A stretch of DNA of 64,000 nucleotides from Prochlorococcus_E sp000760215 (GTDB lineage Bacteria > Cyanobacteriota > Cyanobacteriia > PCC-6307 > Cyanobiaceae), in NCBI RefSeq assembly GCF_047303175.1, contig NZ_CP138945.1. The stretch is one strand, 5' to 3'. Below are positions 53,960 through 62,459 of the stretch, in pieces; positions within the stretch are counted from its first letter, which is position 1; every line of letters begins with the position of its first letter. A model generated the notes under the pieces. It did not search any database, was not told where the DNA came from, and saw nothing but the letters and a program-made list of their open reading frames with translations. The translations under genes and the position numbers were made by a program.

Positions 53960-54661
53960 ATGAATTCTCTAAAAGCCCTACCATTTCTAATATTTCTCTC
54001 TATTGGAGTTTCAAGTTGTGGCAACTGGAATATTAAAACAGGTACGTCAGACATAACTAAATCAGGTGGATTTATGTTTGACCATAATTCTGGAGATATA
54101 ATAGGTACTGAAATAGATGAGAATGGGAACTTAAGAGATTGCACAAGAGGAAATTCCTCAAAGAAAAGAGGATTACCATCGTGTAATAGTATTATTGACA
54201 AAAGAGAGCTAGCAAGAAGTAATTCACTTAAAGATTCAAATAAGCAATCTGAAAAATTATTAACTGATAAAGTTGCTGGGGTTAATTTATTTAACTTGCC
54301 GAATGGTTCTCAGATAAGAGTTAAATCAATGGTTAAATATAATGATAATACCGGTCAACTAATAATTAATTCTCAGGTAGAAAGGGTTAAAGGTAATAGT
54401 GCATTATTCGAAAACTTATTTATCGAAAGCAAAGCAAATATTATTATTTCTTTTTTAGATAAGGATGATTTTGAATTACTTGAACCATTAAGGCTCCCAT
54501 TGAATGTTCTTAAAGGTCAAGCTCAAAACATATCATATAGAAAAAAGATAGGTAGAACTACAGATGACATCATTGCAGTCAGGTTACAAGCAAGAAGGAC
54601 AATTAAAAGTATTAGAGAGTACAAGAATATAGCTAGAATAGAATCATCAATTAACTTCTAG
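53960..54661 (+). CDS. Putative lipoprotein
   Basis: The 233-residue protein has a lipobox-like signal (FLIFLSIGVSSCGNW, Cys at 20), so it is probably lipid-anchored. The second half (LPNGSQIRVKSMVKY..., LEPLRLPLNVLKGQ) has a beta-rich, sandwich-like pattern. It starts 15 bp after the 53057 gene and ends the CsgG-like operon. The function is unknown. Confidence 0.6.
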   Translation: MNSLKALPFLIFLSIGVSSCGNWNIKTGTSDITKSGGFMFDHNSGDIIGTEIDENGNLRDCTRGNSSKKRGLPSCNSIIDKRELARSNSLKDSNKQSEKLLTDKVAGVNLFNLPNGSQIRVKSMVKYNDNTGQLIINSQVERVKGNSALFENLFIESKANIIISFLDKDDFELLEPLRLPLNVLKGQAQNISYRKKIGRTTDDIIAVRLQARRTIKSIREYKNIARIESSINF

Positions 54662-54678
54662 TTTTCATTCAAGATAAT

Positions 54679-55338
54679 TCACTTTATACACTCAAAGCCA
54701 ATATTTTCAGGGTATTCCCAACGATTCTTATCTTCAACCTCCTTAAACTCAGAATATTCAGAATCATCAAATCTAGCTCTTCGAATACTCGAAAATTTGA
54801 CTTTTGATAGTTCATTTTCCAATGTTTGATAATCATACATAAGGTGATGACCATCACCTCTCATTCTGCTAAAAATATTTTCAAAACTTTCCTTACCTAG
54901 GTTTGAGTTTAAACAGAAATCTATACTTTTAGATTTTGAATCCGAATCTAAATACTCTTCTATAAAATAACGCAAGTTCGGAACGACTAGTCTGAAAATG
55001 CCTCCTTTCTTTAAAATTCGATAACTTTCCTTAATGGCAAAAGTAAATTCCTTTAATGGTAAATGCTCTAACACATGAGACGCATATAAAAAATCTACTG
55101 AAGAACTTCTCTCTGGCAATCTTTTAGTTATGTCGCCATAAATTGCTTTGTTCGAGATAATATTCCTTAGATTTGCAGATATACGCGGATTGGTTTTTTT
55201 CAAGATTTTATAAATTATCTTAGAAAATAGTTTTGAAAGTGGGATTTTTTGTATAAAGAGGGTTGGGGTTGAGTCATAGTTTTTCCACCCGATAGGATTA
55301 CTTAAACCACAACCGTATTGAACTTTTAGGGAATCCAT
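54679..55338 (-). CDS. SAM-dependent methyltransferase (class I)
   Basis: The 219-residue protein has VQYGCGLSNPIGWKNYD at the N-terminus (a variant of the GxGxG SAM loop) and SSVDFLYASHVLEHLPLKE near 81, then AYRILKKGG-like ESYRILKKGGIFRLVVPNLR. This family is frequent in surface-glycan clusters, where it methylates sugars. The substrate cannot be assigned. Confidence 0.8.
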   Translation of the reverse strand: MDSLKVQYGCGLSNPIGWKNYDSTPTLFIQKIPLSKLFSKIIYKILKKTNPRISANLRNIISNKAIYGDITKRLPERSSSVDFLYASHVLEHLPLKEFTFAIKESYRILKKGGIFRLVVPNLRYFIEEYLDSDSKSKSIDFCLNSNLGKESFENIFSRMRGDGHHLMYDYQTLENELSKVKFSSIRRARFDDSEYSEFKEVEDKNRWEYPENIGFECIK

Positions 55339-55519
55339 ATGAATGTTAATTGTGCAGGCAAGCTGATTTACTAATATTAAGTCTAGTTTATTGCGAGAAC
55401 AACACTTTTAGCAATATAAGTTTTCACTATATAATTGTTCAAATTGTTGGAAATTCATACTAATTAGCTTTCTAAATATAAAGACTGTGATATTTGTAAA
55501 AGAATCAAAGAATAGATAC

Positions 55520-56281
55520 TTAAATGTCTTCTGTCCTTATAAAAATAGCATCTAATTGAAGTAAGCGATGGCTATCTGGATCTTTCGTAACTGTTTCTAA
55601 ATGCCATAAAGAGAATCCCAGTTTCTTTAGCCTATCGATAATATCCCACCAAAGTTTTTGATTCAGATATAATGGAAGTAATGATAATTCAATTAATATC
55701 CCTTTACATCTTCTCAAAGTATTATCTGCTCCATCTAATACATTCCACTCGTAACCTTGGGTGTCAATTTTTAAGAATAAGTTTGAGTCTTCATCTATAT
55801 ATTTTGTAGAGATATCATCAAGTGTATTTATAGGAACATTTTCTTTTGAAACATATTCTGAACCAGGACAAATAGAAGTGTGGGAATCTAAGATTGGCAA
55901 TATAGATGAGCATCCAGTGTGACCTGAAATGTTAATACTTATCTCACCATTACTATCACCAACTGCAGATTGAGGGTAAATTATACAATTCTGATTTTTA
56001 GTATTCTTAAGAAGTTCAGAATATGCTTTAGAAATTGGCTCAAAGCATACTATTTGACCTTTATAGCCAATCTCTCTAAGGAATATTGAAAAAAGTCCAA
56101 TATTGGCTCCAACATCAAAAACTATATTTATATTATTACTTTTAATTATTTCTTTGAATAATATATTTGAATCATTAAGCCTGGAATACCTAGTAATATC
56201 TAATCCAATATTTTTTGATATTTTTTTAAAGAATGATCTGAAATTTCTTTTAATTGGGTTTGGGGATGCTGTAAATCTCAA
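55520..56281 (-). CDS. FkbM-family methyltransferase
   Basis: The 253-residue protein has VFDVGANIGLFSIFLREIGY near 54 (SAM-binding GANxG), VCFEPISKAYSELLKN, FLKIDTQGYEWNVLDGADN near 165-183 and LIELSLLPLY, all FkbM signatures. FkbM enzymes O-methylate sugars or polyketides. It lies with other glycan genes on the minus strand. A tRNA D-arm-like stretch occurs upstream at 56322-56337. Confidence 0.88.
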   Translation of the reverse strand: MRFTASPNPIKRNFRSFFKKISKNIGLDITRYSRLNDSNILFKEIIKSNNINIVFDVGANIGLFSIFLREIGYKGQIVCFEPISKAYSELLKNTKNQNCIIYPQSAVGDSNGEISINISGHTGCSSILPILDSHTSICPGSEYVSKENVPINTLDDISTKYIDEDSNLFLKIDTQGYEWNVLDGADNTLRRCKGILIELSLLPLYLNQKLWWDIIDRLKKLGFSLWHLETVTKDPDSHRLLQLDAIFIRTEDI

Positions 56282-56507
56282 AAGGCTGTACCTTAATAAC
56301 CTTTATTATCTTACTAGATATTTAACCAACTGAGCTATTATGAATACCGATATACAAATCTAAATAACTTTAGATCAGATTAATTAATAATTACTACATA
56401 TTTTGATAGATAGTGTTTAACCTTTTCAAGCGATTAAATTATAGAAAAATGTTTTAGGAATTTGTCTATATCAAGAACTCTATTAATAGATTTTGCCAAT
56501 TACTAAG

Positions 56508-57206
56508 TCAGAATTCATGATATGAGCCTAGAGATTTAGAGGCGTCTGCAGCCTTGCTATCAGCCCAGCCTAAAATTAAGAATTGCTCTTTTGGACAATA
56601 TTGTTCAACAGTATTCAAGAAATGGAAATGCTTCATTGTCTCGTTTCTTAAAACCAATCGATTTGATTGAGGGAATATTGCTTCAGCTGTAAATTCATCC
56701 CGAACATAAGTCAAAATGCCTCCATAATCCCAACTCCATCCTTCATTTACAAACAAGGAAAATCCCACAATGCCAGCAAAACCATCATGGTGTGATCGAT
56801 ATACATCTCCAGAACGCATACGAACGGCTGCTGGAAATAGGGAGTATTTAGCTTTTCCTTGTGAGGCAGCTTTTAGAATTGGAGTTAAATAGTCTAGAAA
56901 TACTTTTCTCAAGGTTTCTAGCTTTTCTCGTTGTTTTATTAAAGAAAATTTAGCTATATAGGGCTCATCTGCTCCAGGAAGGGTTTGAATGTTTGACGAG
57001 AAGATATGGCTATAATGATTGGGGCGAACTTGGTAGTGACATTCTACTGAACTAGTTTTTAATTCTGATAAAAGTTGACCGTATAAATCATTTGGCAAGA
57101 AATTGTCAATTACAAGGTATCCATGTTGATATAAGCGATTCATCTCAGCCTCGCTAAGCAGCTCAGAACATTGATTGGTATTTATCCTGTCAGGACTATT
57201 AGCCAT
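56508..57206 (-). CDS. 2-oxoglutarate/Fe(II) oxygenase (prolyl hydroxylase-like)
   Basis: The 232-residue protein begins with a short polar tail, then YLVIDNFLPNDLYGQLLSEL. The metal site is HHDG (His and Asp) near 137 and the distal His in ETMKHFHFLNTV near 192. The fold and order match prolyl-4-hydroxylase-type 2OG oxygenases. Its substrate may be a glycan, lipid or protein; the surrounding glycan genes make a sugar modification plausible. Divergent from the GT10 gene. Confidence 0.8.
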   Translation of the reverse strand: MANSPDRINTNQCSELLSEAEMNRLYQHGYLVIDNFLPNDLYGQLLSELKTSSVECHYQVRPNHYSHIFSSNIQTLPGADEPYIAKFSLIKQREKLETLRKVFLDYLTPILKAASQGKAKYSLFPAAVRMRSGDVYRSHHDGFAGIVGFSLFVNEGWSWDYGGILTYVRDEFTAEAIFPQSNRLVLRNETMKHFHFLNTVEQYCPKEQFLILGWADSKAADASKSLGSYHEF

Positions 57207-57350
57207 TACACAGAGCTTGGAGATTACTTTTTTTAGCGGTCTCTCAACTTTTGTTGAGTAAATTCATAGTATACTTTACATGTAGGGAGTTGGTAAGTGA
57301 TAGGAATTTTATTAAGATTATTGAATTGCTAATATGATTTAACATAGAAG

Positions 57351-57384
57351 TTATATGAATCATATAATTCATATGAATTATATG
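57351..57384. repeat. Nested palindromes between the 2OG oxygenase and GT10 genes
   Basis: A perfect 24-bp palindrome spans 57361-57384 (half-site CATATAATTCAT). An overlapping 17-bp dyad spans 57351-57367 (TTATATGA-A-TCATATAA). They lie in the 299-bp divergent gap and could be an operator or a structured transcript end. The rest of the gap (57207-57505) shows nothing recognisable. Confidence 0.7.
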
Positions 57385-57505
57385 CAATTTACTTTTGTAT
57401 TATAAAACGATCTGAATTAGATTAATGTCTTGGGGTTAGTTAATTAATATTGTATTGGTTAAAGCTCATATTCATGCTACCATTTTAGCTAAATAGCGGA
57501 AAGCA

Positions 57506-58573
57506 TTGCAAGAAAAAATGAGAGTAGCATATATTTCATTTTATGCTAAATCATTTGATCATGAGTATGACTCGTGCAGGGAAAATGGAGGTGTTCGCTA
57601 CGTTGAGCTTAAAAAAAAAGCAAAGTCTAATGGTATAACTTTTGAGAAATATAGAACTAAGTTTCATTCTGAATATGATGTTCTAATGATCTGGGACATT
57701 CCAAGGATAACAGATTTAATACCAATATTAATTAACAACATTTGTATTAAAAGGATACCAATATTGTTGATCCTAGAGGAGACTCCATGTGGCAGAAATC
57801 GTTTTATGATGAATATACCTTGCTTATTTAGCATGGTCTGTGTAAATACAATTGAAAGCAACTTTAAATATAGATTCTACAAGACAAGGTGTTTTGTACA
57901 ACCAGGAATACCTAATAAAGAAGATATAATTAATTGCAAAAGCGAAATATTAGCGGGTAATAGAGTTAAATCTATTTGTTATATTGGAGCTGGTAAGACA
58001 TCGGTAAACCCTCTCTCTACTTATAAGTTAAGAAGAAATATAGTAGAGATATTAAGCAATGCTAAGATATCATTTTCTCTTTTTGGAGAAGGCTGGGGCA
58101 GAAGAACAGTCCCTATGGATTTATTCGGCGCTGCATTAATTTCTAGAGTTAAGCCTATAAAAAAAATAATAGAATGGATTATAAATATTAATCATCAAAA
58201 AATTATTAGTAATGGAAGAATCAAATCTAAAAAAGATACTATGAAAAATTATAATTTCGCTCTTGCTATAGAACCATATATAGGAAGGCCATATATTATT
58301 TTAGAGAAAATATTTGATCCAATGTTAATTGGTTGTATACCAATTTATTATGGTCCAAGCGAATATTCCTCTATTCCTGATAATATTTTTATTAAAATCA
58401 AGAAAGAAACTAATATAAACAAGTTAACAAATTACTTAAACTCATTCTCTGAAGAAGAGCTGTCAAAATATAGAAATGATATATATAACTATCTTATATC
58501 AGAGTTAGCAGATGAATATAGATATGATAAATTTACTAAATGTTTAATTGAAAGCCTATACGAACTTTATTAG
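57506..58573 (+). CDS. Glycosyltransferase family 10 (fucosyltransferase-like)
   Basis: The 355-residue protein has the GT10 donor-site core: NYNFALAIEPYIG near 246, then ILEKIFDPMLIGCIPIYYGPSEYSSIPDNIFI near 263-294. This is the alpha-1,3-fucosyltransferase motif (tEKi.dpl..g.iPiYyG). The N-terminal half is less conserved. It probably adds fucose or a related deoxysugar from a GDP-sugar donor. It would use GDP-deoxysugars of the type made at the left end, which fits a common LPS. Confidence 0.85.
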   Translation: MQEKMRVAYISFYAKSFDHEYDSCRENGGVRYVELKKKAKSNGITFEKYRTKFHSEYDVLMIWDIPRITDLIPILINNICIKRIPILLILEETPCGRNRFMMNIPCLFSMVCVNTIESNFKYRFYKTRCFVQPGIPNKEDIINCKSEILAGNRVKSICYIGAGKTSVNPLSTYKLRRNIVEILSNAKISFSLFGEGWGRRTVPMDLFGAALISRVKPIKKIIEWIININHQKIISNGRIKSKKDTMKNYNFALAIEPYIGRPYIILEKIFDPMLIGCIPIYYGPSEYSSIPDNIFIKIKKETNINKLTNYLNSFSEEELSKYRNDIYNYLISELADEYRYDKFTKCLIESLYELY

Positions 58574-59102
58574 TGTTCTAAATAAGGCATTAATTATTTT
58601 TCCAGTGTATTCGAAGAAAAAAGATTTTAAAGATTATAGCCAGAAGCTCTAAAAGGATTAAAAGCCCAGTGAAACCAACTTATCAATCTTAATCATGCAT
58701 TCTATTCATCAACATATTTAAGATCAAAACCACTACCTAGAAAGGTCCAAGAACTTATGGCATTATCAACTCATTGAAATTAGATCTAAAGATTCTTATG
58801 AACATCCTATACATAAGCGAATTCGTTGAAACCAGTGTAAAATAAGCAAAACCATAAAATAAATTGCTCGAATGTCAATAAAGCCAGAAGTAAAGAAATA
58901 CAAAGGGAGTAACCTAATCAGAAATTTGACTGCGCCAAATTTAAGCTAGCTAGTAATACTAATTCCTTTTGCTTTAAAATCAATTTGGGAAACCTGTTAT
59001 TTATTTCCCCAAATAAATTTCATTCAATTCAATAATATTAGTTTAATTTCTATTTTCTCTAAAATCAATGAAAATGGATTTAGGAATCTTTTAATATCTA
59101 AT
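58574..59102. other. Intergenic region, possible upstream extension of 59103
   Basis: This 529-bp gap has no convincing gene. The frame of the following gene stays open back to a TAG at 58947, but it holds no ATG, GTG or TTG with a ribosome-binding site in that part. A decayed N-terminus or an unusual start is possible. Confidence 0.4.
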
Positions 59103-59996
59103 TTGATTAGTTTAATTGTAATAGTAACTCCTATATCTGTTATTACAATCTTTGAGTTCTTCTTTAATGATGATAGGGGAAAAGGTGATTTCAAGCAGAC
59201 AAGCTTAGGGAAGATGAGTGAAGGAGAAGGGCATAAATATGCTGATATTTGGTATTATACTTTCTCACTTGTATTAAGAAAATTACCATTCTTAATCACT
59301 TTCTTTACACTTGGATTTTCAATTATAAACAATGAGATTGGTGATTGGTTTCATGATTTTTATGTGAAGTATATACCATATGAATCATCCATATTTGTAG
59401 CCACTATCGGAGTTATGGTAGTTATACATATGGAAAGCCTAACCCAATATATAGGACATAGATTGGCTCATAAAGTTCCTCTTTTATGGGATTTTCATGA
59501 ACTTCATCACTCCTCTACAAAAATGACAATTTTATCCATTAATAGGGAAAGTCCTCTAGATGAGGTATTTACTTTCCCAATCACTGTCCCAATAACTGCA
59601 TTATCTGGCTTGTTGCTAAATGAATATATTAAACAAGATTTAATGCTCCCATTCTTTATATATCTTGCCTATATGATTATAAAAGATTTAAATGGGCTTC
59701 TAGGACACTCATCCTTAAAGATGGTTTATCCCAAACCTCTCTCATATATATTAATGAGCCCCGCTCTTCATTGGCTTCATCATTCAGAGAACCCTAAACA
59801 TTTTGATTGTAATTTATCAAATGACATAGTGATATGGGATAAAGTATTTGGAACCTATCTTGGTGAGGAATACCTAGAAGAGATAGAGTCATATGGTGTT
59901 CATAATACTGAGTATAACAAGCATCATCCTTTATATTCTGTTACTGTTTTACCTGTATTGAAGCTTACACGCCGTATTAAAAAGGTAATGGCATAA
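59103..59996 (+). CDS. Sterol desaturase/fatty acid hydroxylase family protein
   Basis: The 297-residue membrane protein has the three His clusters that bind the diiron centre: HRLAH near 119, HELHHSS near 135-141, and the C-terminal HWLHHSENP near 221. There are at least four membrane helices. Homologues hydroxylate or desaturate fatty acyl chains, sterols or carotenoids. The start (TTG 59103) is uncertain: ATG 59214 is the first good internal start, but it removes the first helix. It precedes the NodU gene by 24 bp, so it likely belongs to the same operon. Confidence 0.8.
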   Translation: MISLIVIVTPISVITIFEFFFNDDRGKGDFKQTSLGKMSEGEGHKYADIWYYTFSLVLRKLPFLITFFTLGFSIINNEIGDWFHDFYVKYIPYESSIFVATIGVMVVIHMESLTQYIGHRLAHKVPLLWDFHELHHSSTKMTILSINRESPLDEVFTFPITVPITALSGLLLNEYIKQDLMLPFFIYLAYMIIKDLNGLLGHSSLKMVYPKPLSYILMSPALHWLHHSENPKHFDCNLSNDIVIWDKVFGTYLGEEYLEEIESYGVHNTEYNKHHPLYSVTVLPVLKLTRRIKKVMA

Positions 59997-60020
59997 AACC
60001 TACTTAATTAAACAAATAAC

Positions 60021-61892
60021 ATGGTTAGTTTAAAAGATAAAATCTATATATTAGGAATCTCCTGCTTTTATCATGATAGTGCAGTTACTCTAATTCGTGA
60101 CGGAGAAATTGTTGCTGCAGTTCAAGAAGAAAGATTCTCAAGAAGGAAGCATGATCCTAGATTTCCTGTTAATGCAATTAGGTACTGTCTTGAATCTCAA
60201 AATATTGACCTAAGTATTATTAAATCTATTGTTTATTACGAAAAGCCGCTTCTAACATTTGAACGTTTATTAGAGACATACCTTGCAACAGCACCAAGAG
60301 GTTTGCGTTCTTTTATTGCAGCAATGCAAGTTTGGTTAAAAGAAAAGCTGTTTTTAAAATCAGAGCTTAAAAAACAATTTGAAGGCCTTCAACAGGAACT
60401 AGTCCCAAAGGTTAAACCTAATATTCCAGAGTTACTCTTCTCAGAGCATCACCTATCTCATGCTGCAGCTGCATTTTATCCAAGCCCAATTAAACAGAGT
60501 GCAATACTTTGCATGGATGGAGTAGGAGAATGGGCTACAACATCTGCCTGGATTGGCAGTCAAAATACAATTAAACCTCTTTGGGAAATAAGTTTTCCAC
60601 ATTCCCTTGGTCTCTTATATTCTGCATTTACATATTATTGCGGTTTCAAAGTCAATTCTGGTGAGTATAAATTAATGGGTCTAGCACCATATGGAGAGGC
60701 AAAGTATGTAGATAAAATCAAAAACAACCTAATTGATATTAAAGAAGATGGAACTTTTAAGCTTGATATTAATTACTTTAAATATCATCGAGGGTTCCGA
60801 ATGACTAGTAGGAAGTTTCACAATCTTTTTGGAAATGCTCCTAGAGAAAAAGAAAAAGAGATAACTCAGTTCCATATGGACTTAGCCGCATCTATTCAAG
60901 TTGTTACTGAAGAAATAGTATTAAAATTAGCCAAATCGCTTCAAGAAGAAACCGGAATTAAAAATCTCTGTCTTGCAGGTGGAGTCGCATTGAATTGCGT
61001 CGCAAATGGAAAGTTGCTGAAAGAAGAAATCTTTAATGATCTTTGGATTCAACCTGCAAGTGGAGATGCTGGTTCCTCTTTAGGTGCAGCACTTGTTGCG
61101 TGGCACCAACATTTTGATAAACCAAGAAGAGCTAACCCTAATGATTCAATGAAGGGGACTTATCTTGGTTGTGAGTTTTCGAATCATGAGATTATTAGTT
61201 ATTTAAAAAAAATTAATGCTACTTTTCAAACCCTAGAAGATGACAAACTCTTTGAGAAAGTTGCGCAAGAGCTTGAATACGGAAAAGTAATTGGTTGGTT
61301 TAATGGGCCTATGGAATTCGGGCCTAGAGCCTTAGGGGGAAGATCCATTATTGGTGATCCACGCAATAAAGAAATGCAAAGAAAACTAAATCTTAAAATA
61401 AAGTATAGAGAAAGTTTTCGTCCTTTTGCACCATCGATTTTAGAAGAAGATGTTGCCAGTCAATTTGAGATGAATGTTAAGAGTCCTTATATGCTTCTGG
61501 TTGCTCCTATTAAGAAGAAACTACGCAAAGCAATGTCAAGTGATGAACAAAAGCTTTTTGGCATACAAAAGCTCAATATTTCCAGATCATCTTTGCCTGC
61601 AATTACTCACGTTGACTATTCTGCAAGGATCCAAACAGTAAGTAGCAAAACAAATCCCCGCTATCATAAGTTAATTACTGCTTTTAAAGAACGAACTGGT
61701 TGCCCCGCAATTATAAATACATCATTCAACGTAAGAGGAGAACCTATTGTTTGCACTCCACAAGATGCCTTCCGCTGTTTTATGAGAACAGAAATGGACA
61801 TACTTATTCTTCAAAACCGTATCTTATTTAAGAATGATCAATTAAATGAAGAGAAAAATGAAAATTGGATGCAGCAATTTGCACTCGATTAA
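60021..61892 (+). CDS. Carbamoyltransferase, NodU/CmcH family
   Basis: The 623-residue protein has YILGISCFYHDSAVTLIRDG near 9, QEERFSRRKHD near 35, EHHLSHAAAAFYPSP near 141, and the carbamoyl-adenylate-forming core NLCLAGGVALNCVANGK near 314 and GPMEFGPRALGGRSIIGDPRN near 429. The C-terminal YrdC-like domain contains FRPFAPSILEEDV and TSFNVRGEPIVCTP. NodU/CmcH enzymes attach a carbamoyl group to a hydroxyl using carbamoyl phosphate and ATP. It is followed by SxtJ- and SxtK-like genes and an SGNH protein. Confidence 0.92.
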   Translation: MVSLKDKIYILGISCFYHDSAVTLIRDGEIVAAVQEERFSRRKHDPRFPVNAIRYCLESQNIDLSIIKSIVYYEKPLLTFERLLETYLATAPRGLRSFIAAMQVWLKEKLFLKSELKKQFEGLQQELVPKVKPNIPELLFSEHHLSHAAAAFYPSPIKQSAILCMDGVGEWATTSAWIGSQNTIKPLWEISFPHSLGLLYSAFTYYCGFKVNSGEYKLMGLAPYGEAKYVDKIKNNLIDIKEDGTFKLDINYFKYHRGFRMTSRKFHNLFGNAPREKEKEITQFHMDLAASIQVVTEEIVLKLAKSLQEETGIKNLCLAGGVALNCVANGKLLKEEIFNDLWIQPASGDAGSSLGAALVAWHQHFDKPRRANPNDSMKGTYLGCEFSNHEIISYLKKINATFQTLEDDKLFEKVAQELEYGKVIGWFNGPMEFGPRALGGRSIIGDPRNKEMQRKLNLKIKYRESFRPFAPSILEEDVASQFEMNVKSPYMLLVAPIKKKLRKAMSSDEQKLFGIQKLNISRSSLPAITHVDYSARIQTVSSKTNPRYHKLITAFKERTGCPAIINTSFNVRGEPIVCTPQDAFRCFMRTEMDILILQNRILFKNDQLNEEKNENWMQQFALD

Positions 61893-61894
61893 TT

Positions 61895-62287
61895 ATGAAT
61901 AGAACAATTCACAAGAAACGATTGCGAGAATTTGGTTTTCTTTTTGGATTTGGATTACCTATTCTGATTGGATGGATCTTACCTGTACTTTCAGGTCATA
62001 CATTTCGAATTTGGACTATTTGGGTTGGTATTCCATCTATCCTCATAGGAATCTTTATGCCAAGTGTTCTTCTTTACCCATACAAAGGGTGGATGGCTAT
62101 TGGACATGGCCTAGGCTTCATTAACAGTCACCTAATTCTTGGGTTAATATTTCTTGTTGTTTTGCAACCCATTGCTTACGTAATGAGAGCTTTAGGATAC
62201 GATCCATTGAGAAAAAAAAAGAGCAATGTCTCTTCCTATCGTGAAATCAAAAACCATGTTGATATAGATTTAAGACGCATTTTCTAG
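61895..62287 (+). CDS. SxtJ-family membrane protein
   Basis: The 130-residue protein has three to four hydrophobic helices. It begins RTIHKKRLREFGFLFGFGLP and has GHGLGFINSHLILGLIFLVVL near 68. The first residues HKKRLREFG and the GLGFINS segment match SxtJ, which follows the carbamoyltransferase sxtI in the saxitoxin cluster. Start ATG 61895 is 2 bp after the NodU stop codon. The ORF is open to 61865, but that start would overlap NodU. The function of SxtJ is unknown. Confidence 0.8.
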   Translation: MNRTIHKKRLREFGFLFGFGLPILIGWILPVLSGHTFRIWTIWVGIPSILIGIFMPSVLLYPYKGWMAIGHGLGFINSHLILGLIFLVVLQPIAYVMRALGYDPLRKKKSNVSSYREIKNHVDIDLRRIF

Positions 62288-62289
62288 CT

Positions 62290-62451
62290 ATGGAATCTTT
62301 TTTAGAATTAGCCAAAGACATATGGGACTTTCTACGAGTTCGTAAGAAATATTGGCTAGCACCCTTAATTATCACAATTGTGTTAATGGGATCCCTAATT
62401 ATCTTTACTCAAGGTTCCGTAGTGGCTCCATTTATTTATTCTCTATTTTAG
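62290..62451 (+). CDS. SxtK-like / DUF5989 small membrane protein
   Basis: A 53-residue protein begins MESFLELAKDIWDFLRVRKK and has one transmembrane helix, then TQGSVVAPFIYSLF at the C-terminus. TQGSxxAPFIYxLF is the hallmark of the small protein DUF5989 (SxtK-like) that accompanies NodU-SxtJ in bacteria. It starts 2 bp after SxtJ. It is too short to be caught by a size cut-off. Confidence 0.8.
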   Translation: MESFLELAKDIWDFLRVRKKYWLAPLIITIVLMGSLIIFTQGSVVAPFIYSLF

Positions 62452-62459
62452 AGCGTAAA

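Noticed and set aside
43984..54661. A tRNA-targeted mobile island such as a tycheposon
   Set aside because: The region starts at a tRNA and is rich in unknown genes, but no tyrosine recombinase, replication gene or duplicated tRNA 3' end was found.
60021..62451. Saxitoxin biosynthesis
   Set aside because: Only the carbamoyltransferase and its two small partners are present; the polyketide synthase-like SxtA, amidinotransferase SxtG and tailoring genes are absent.
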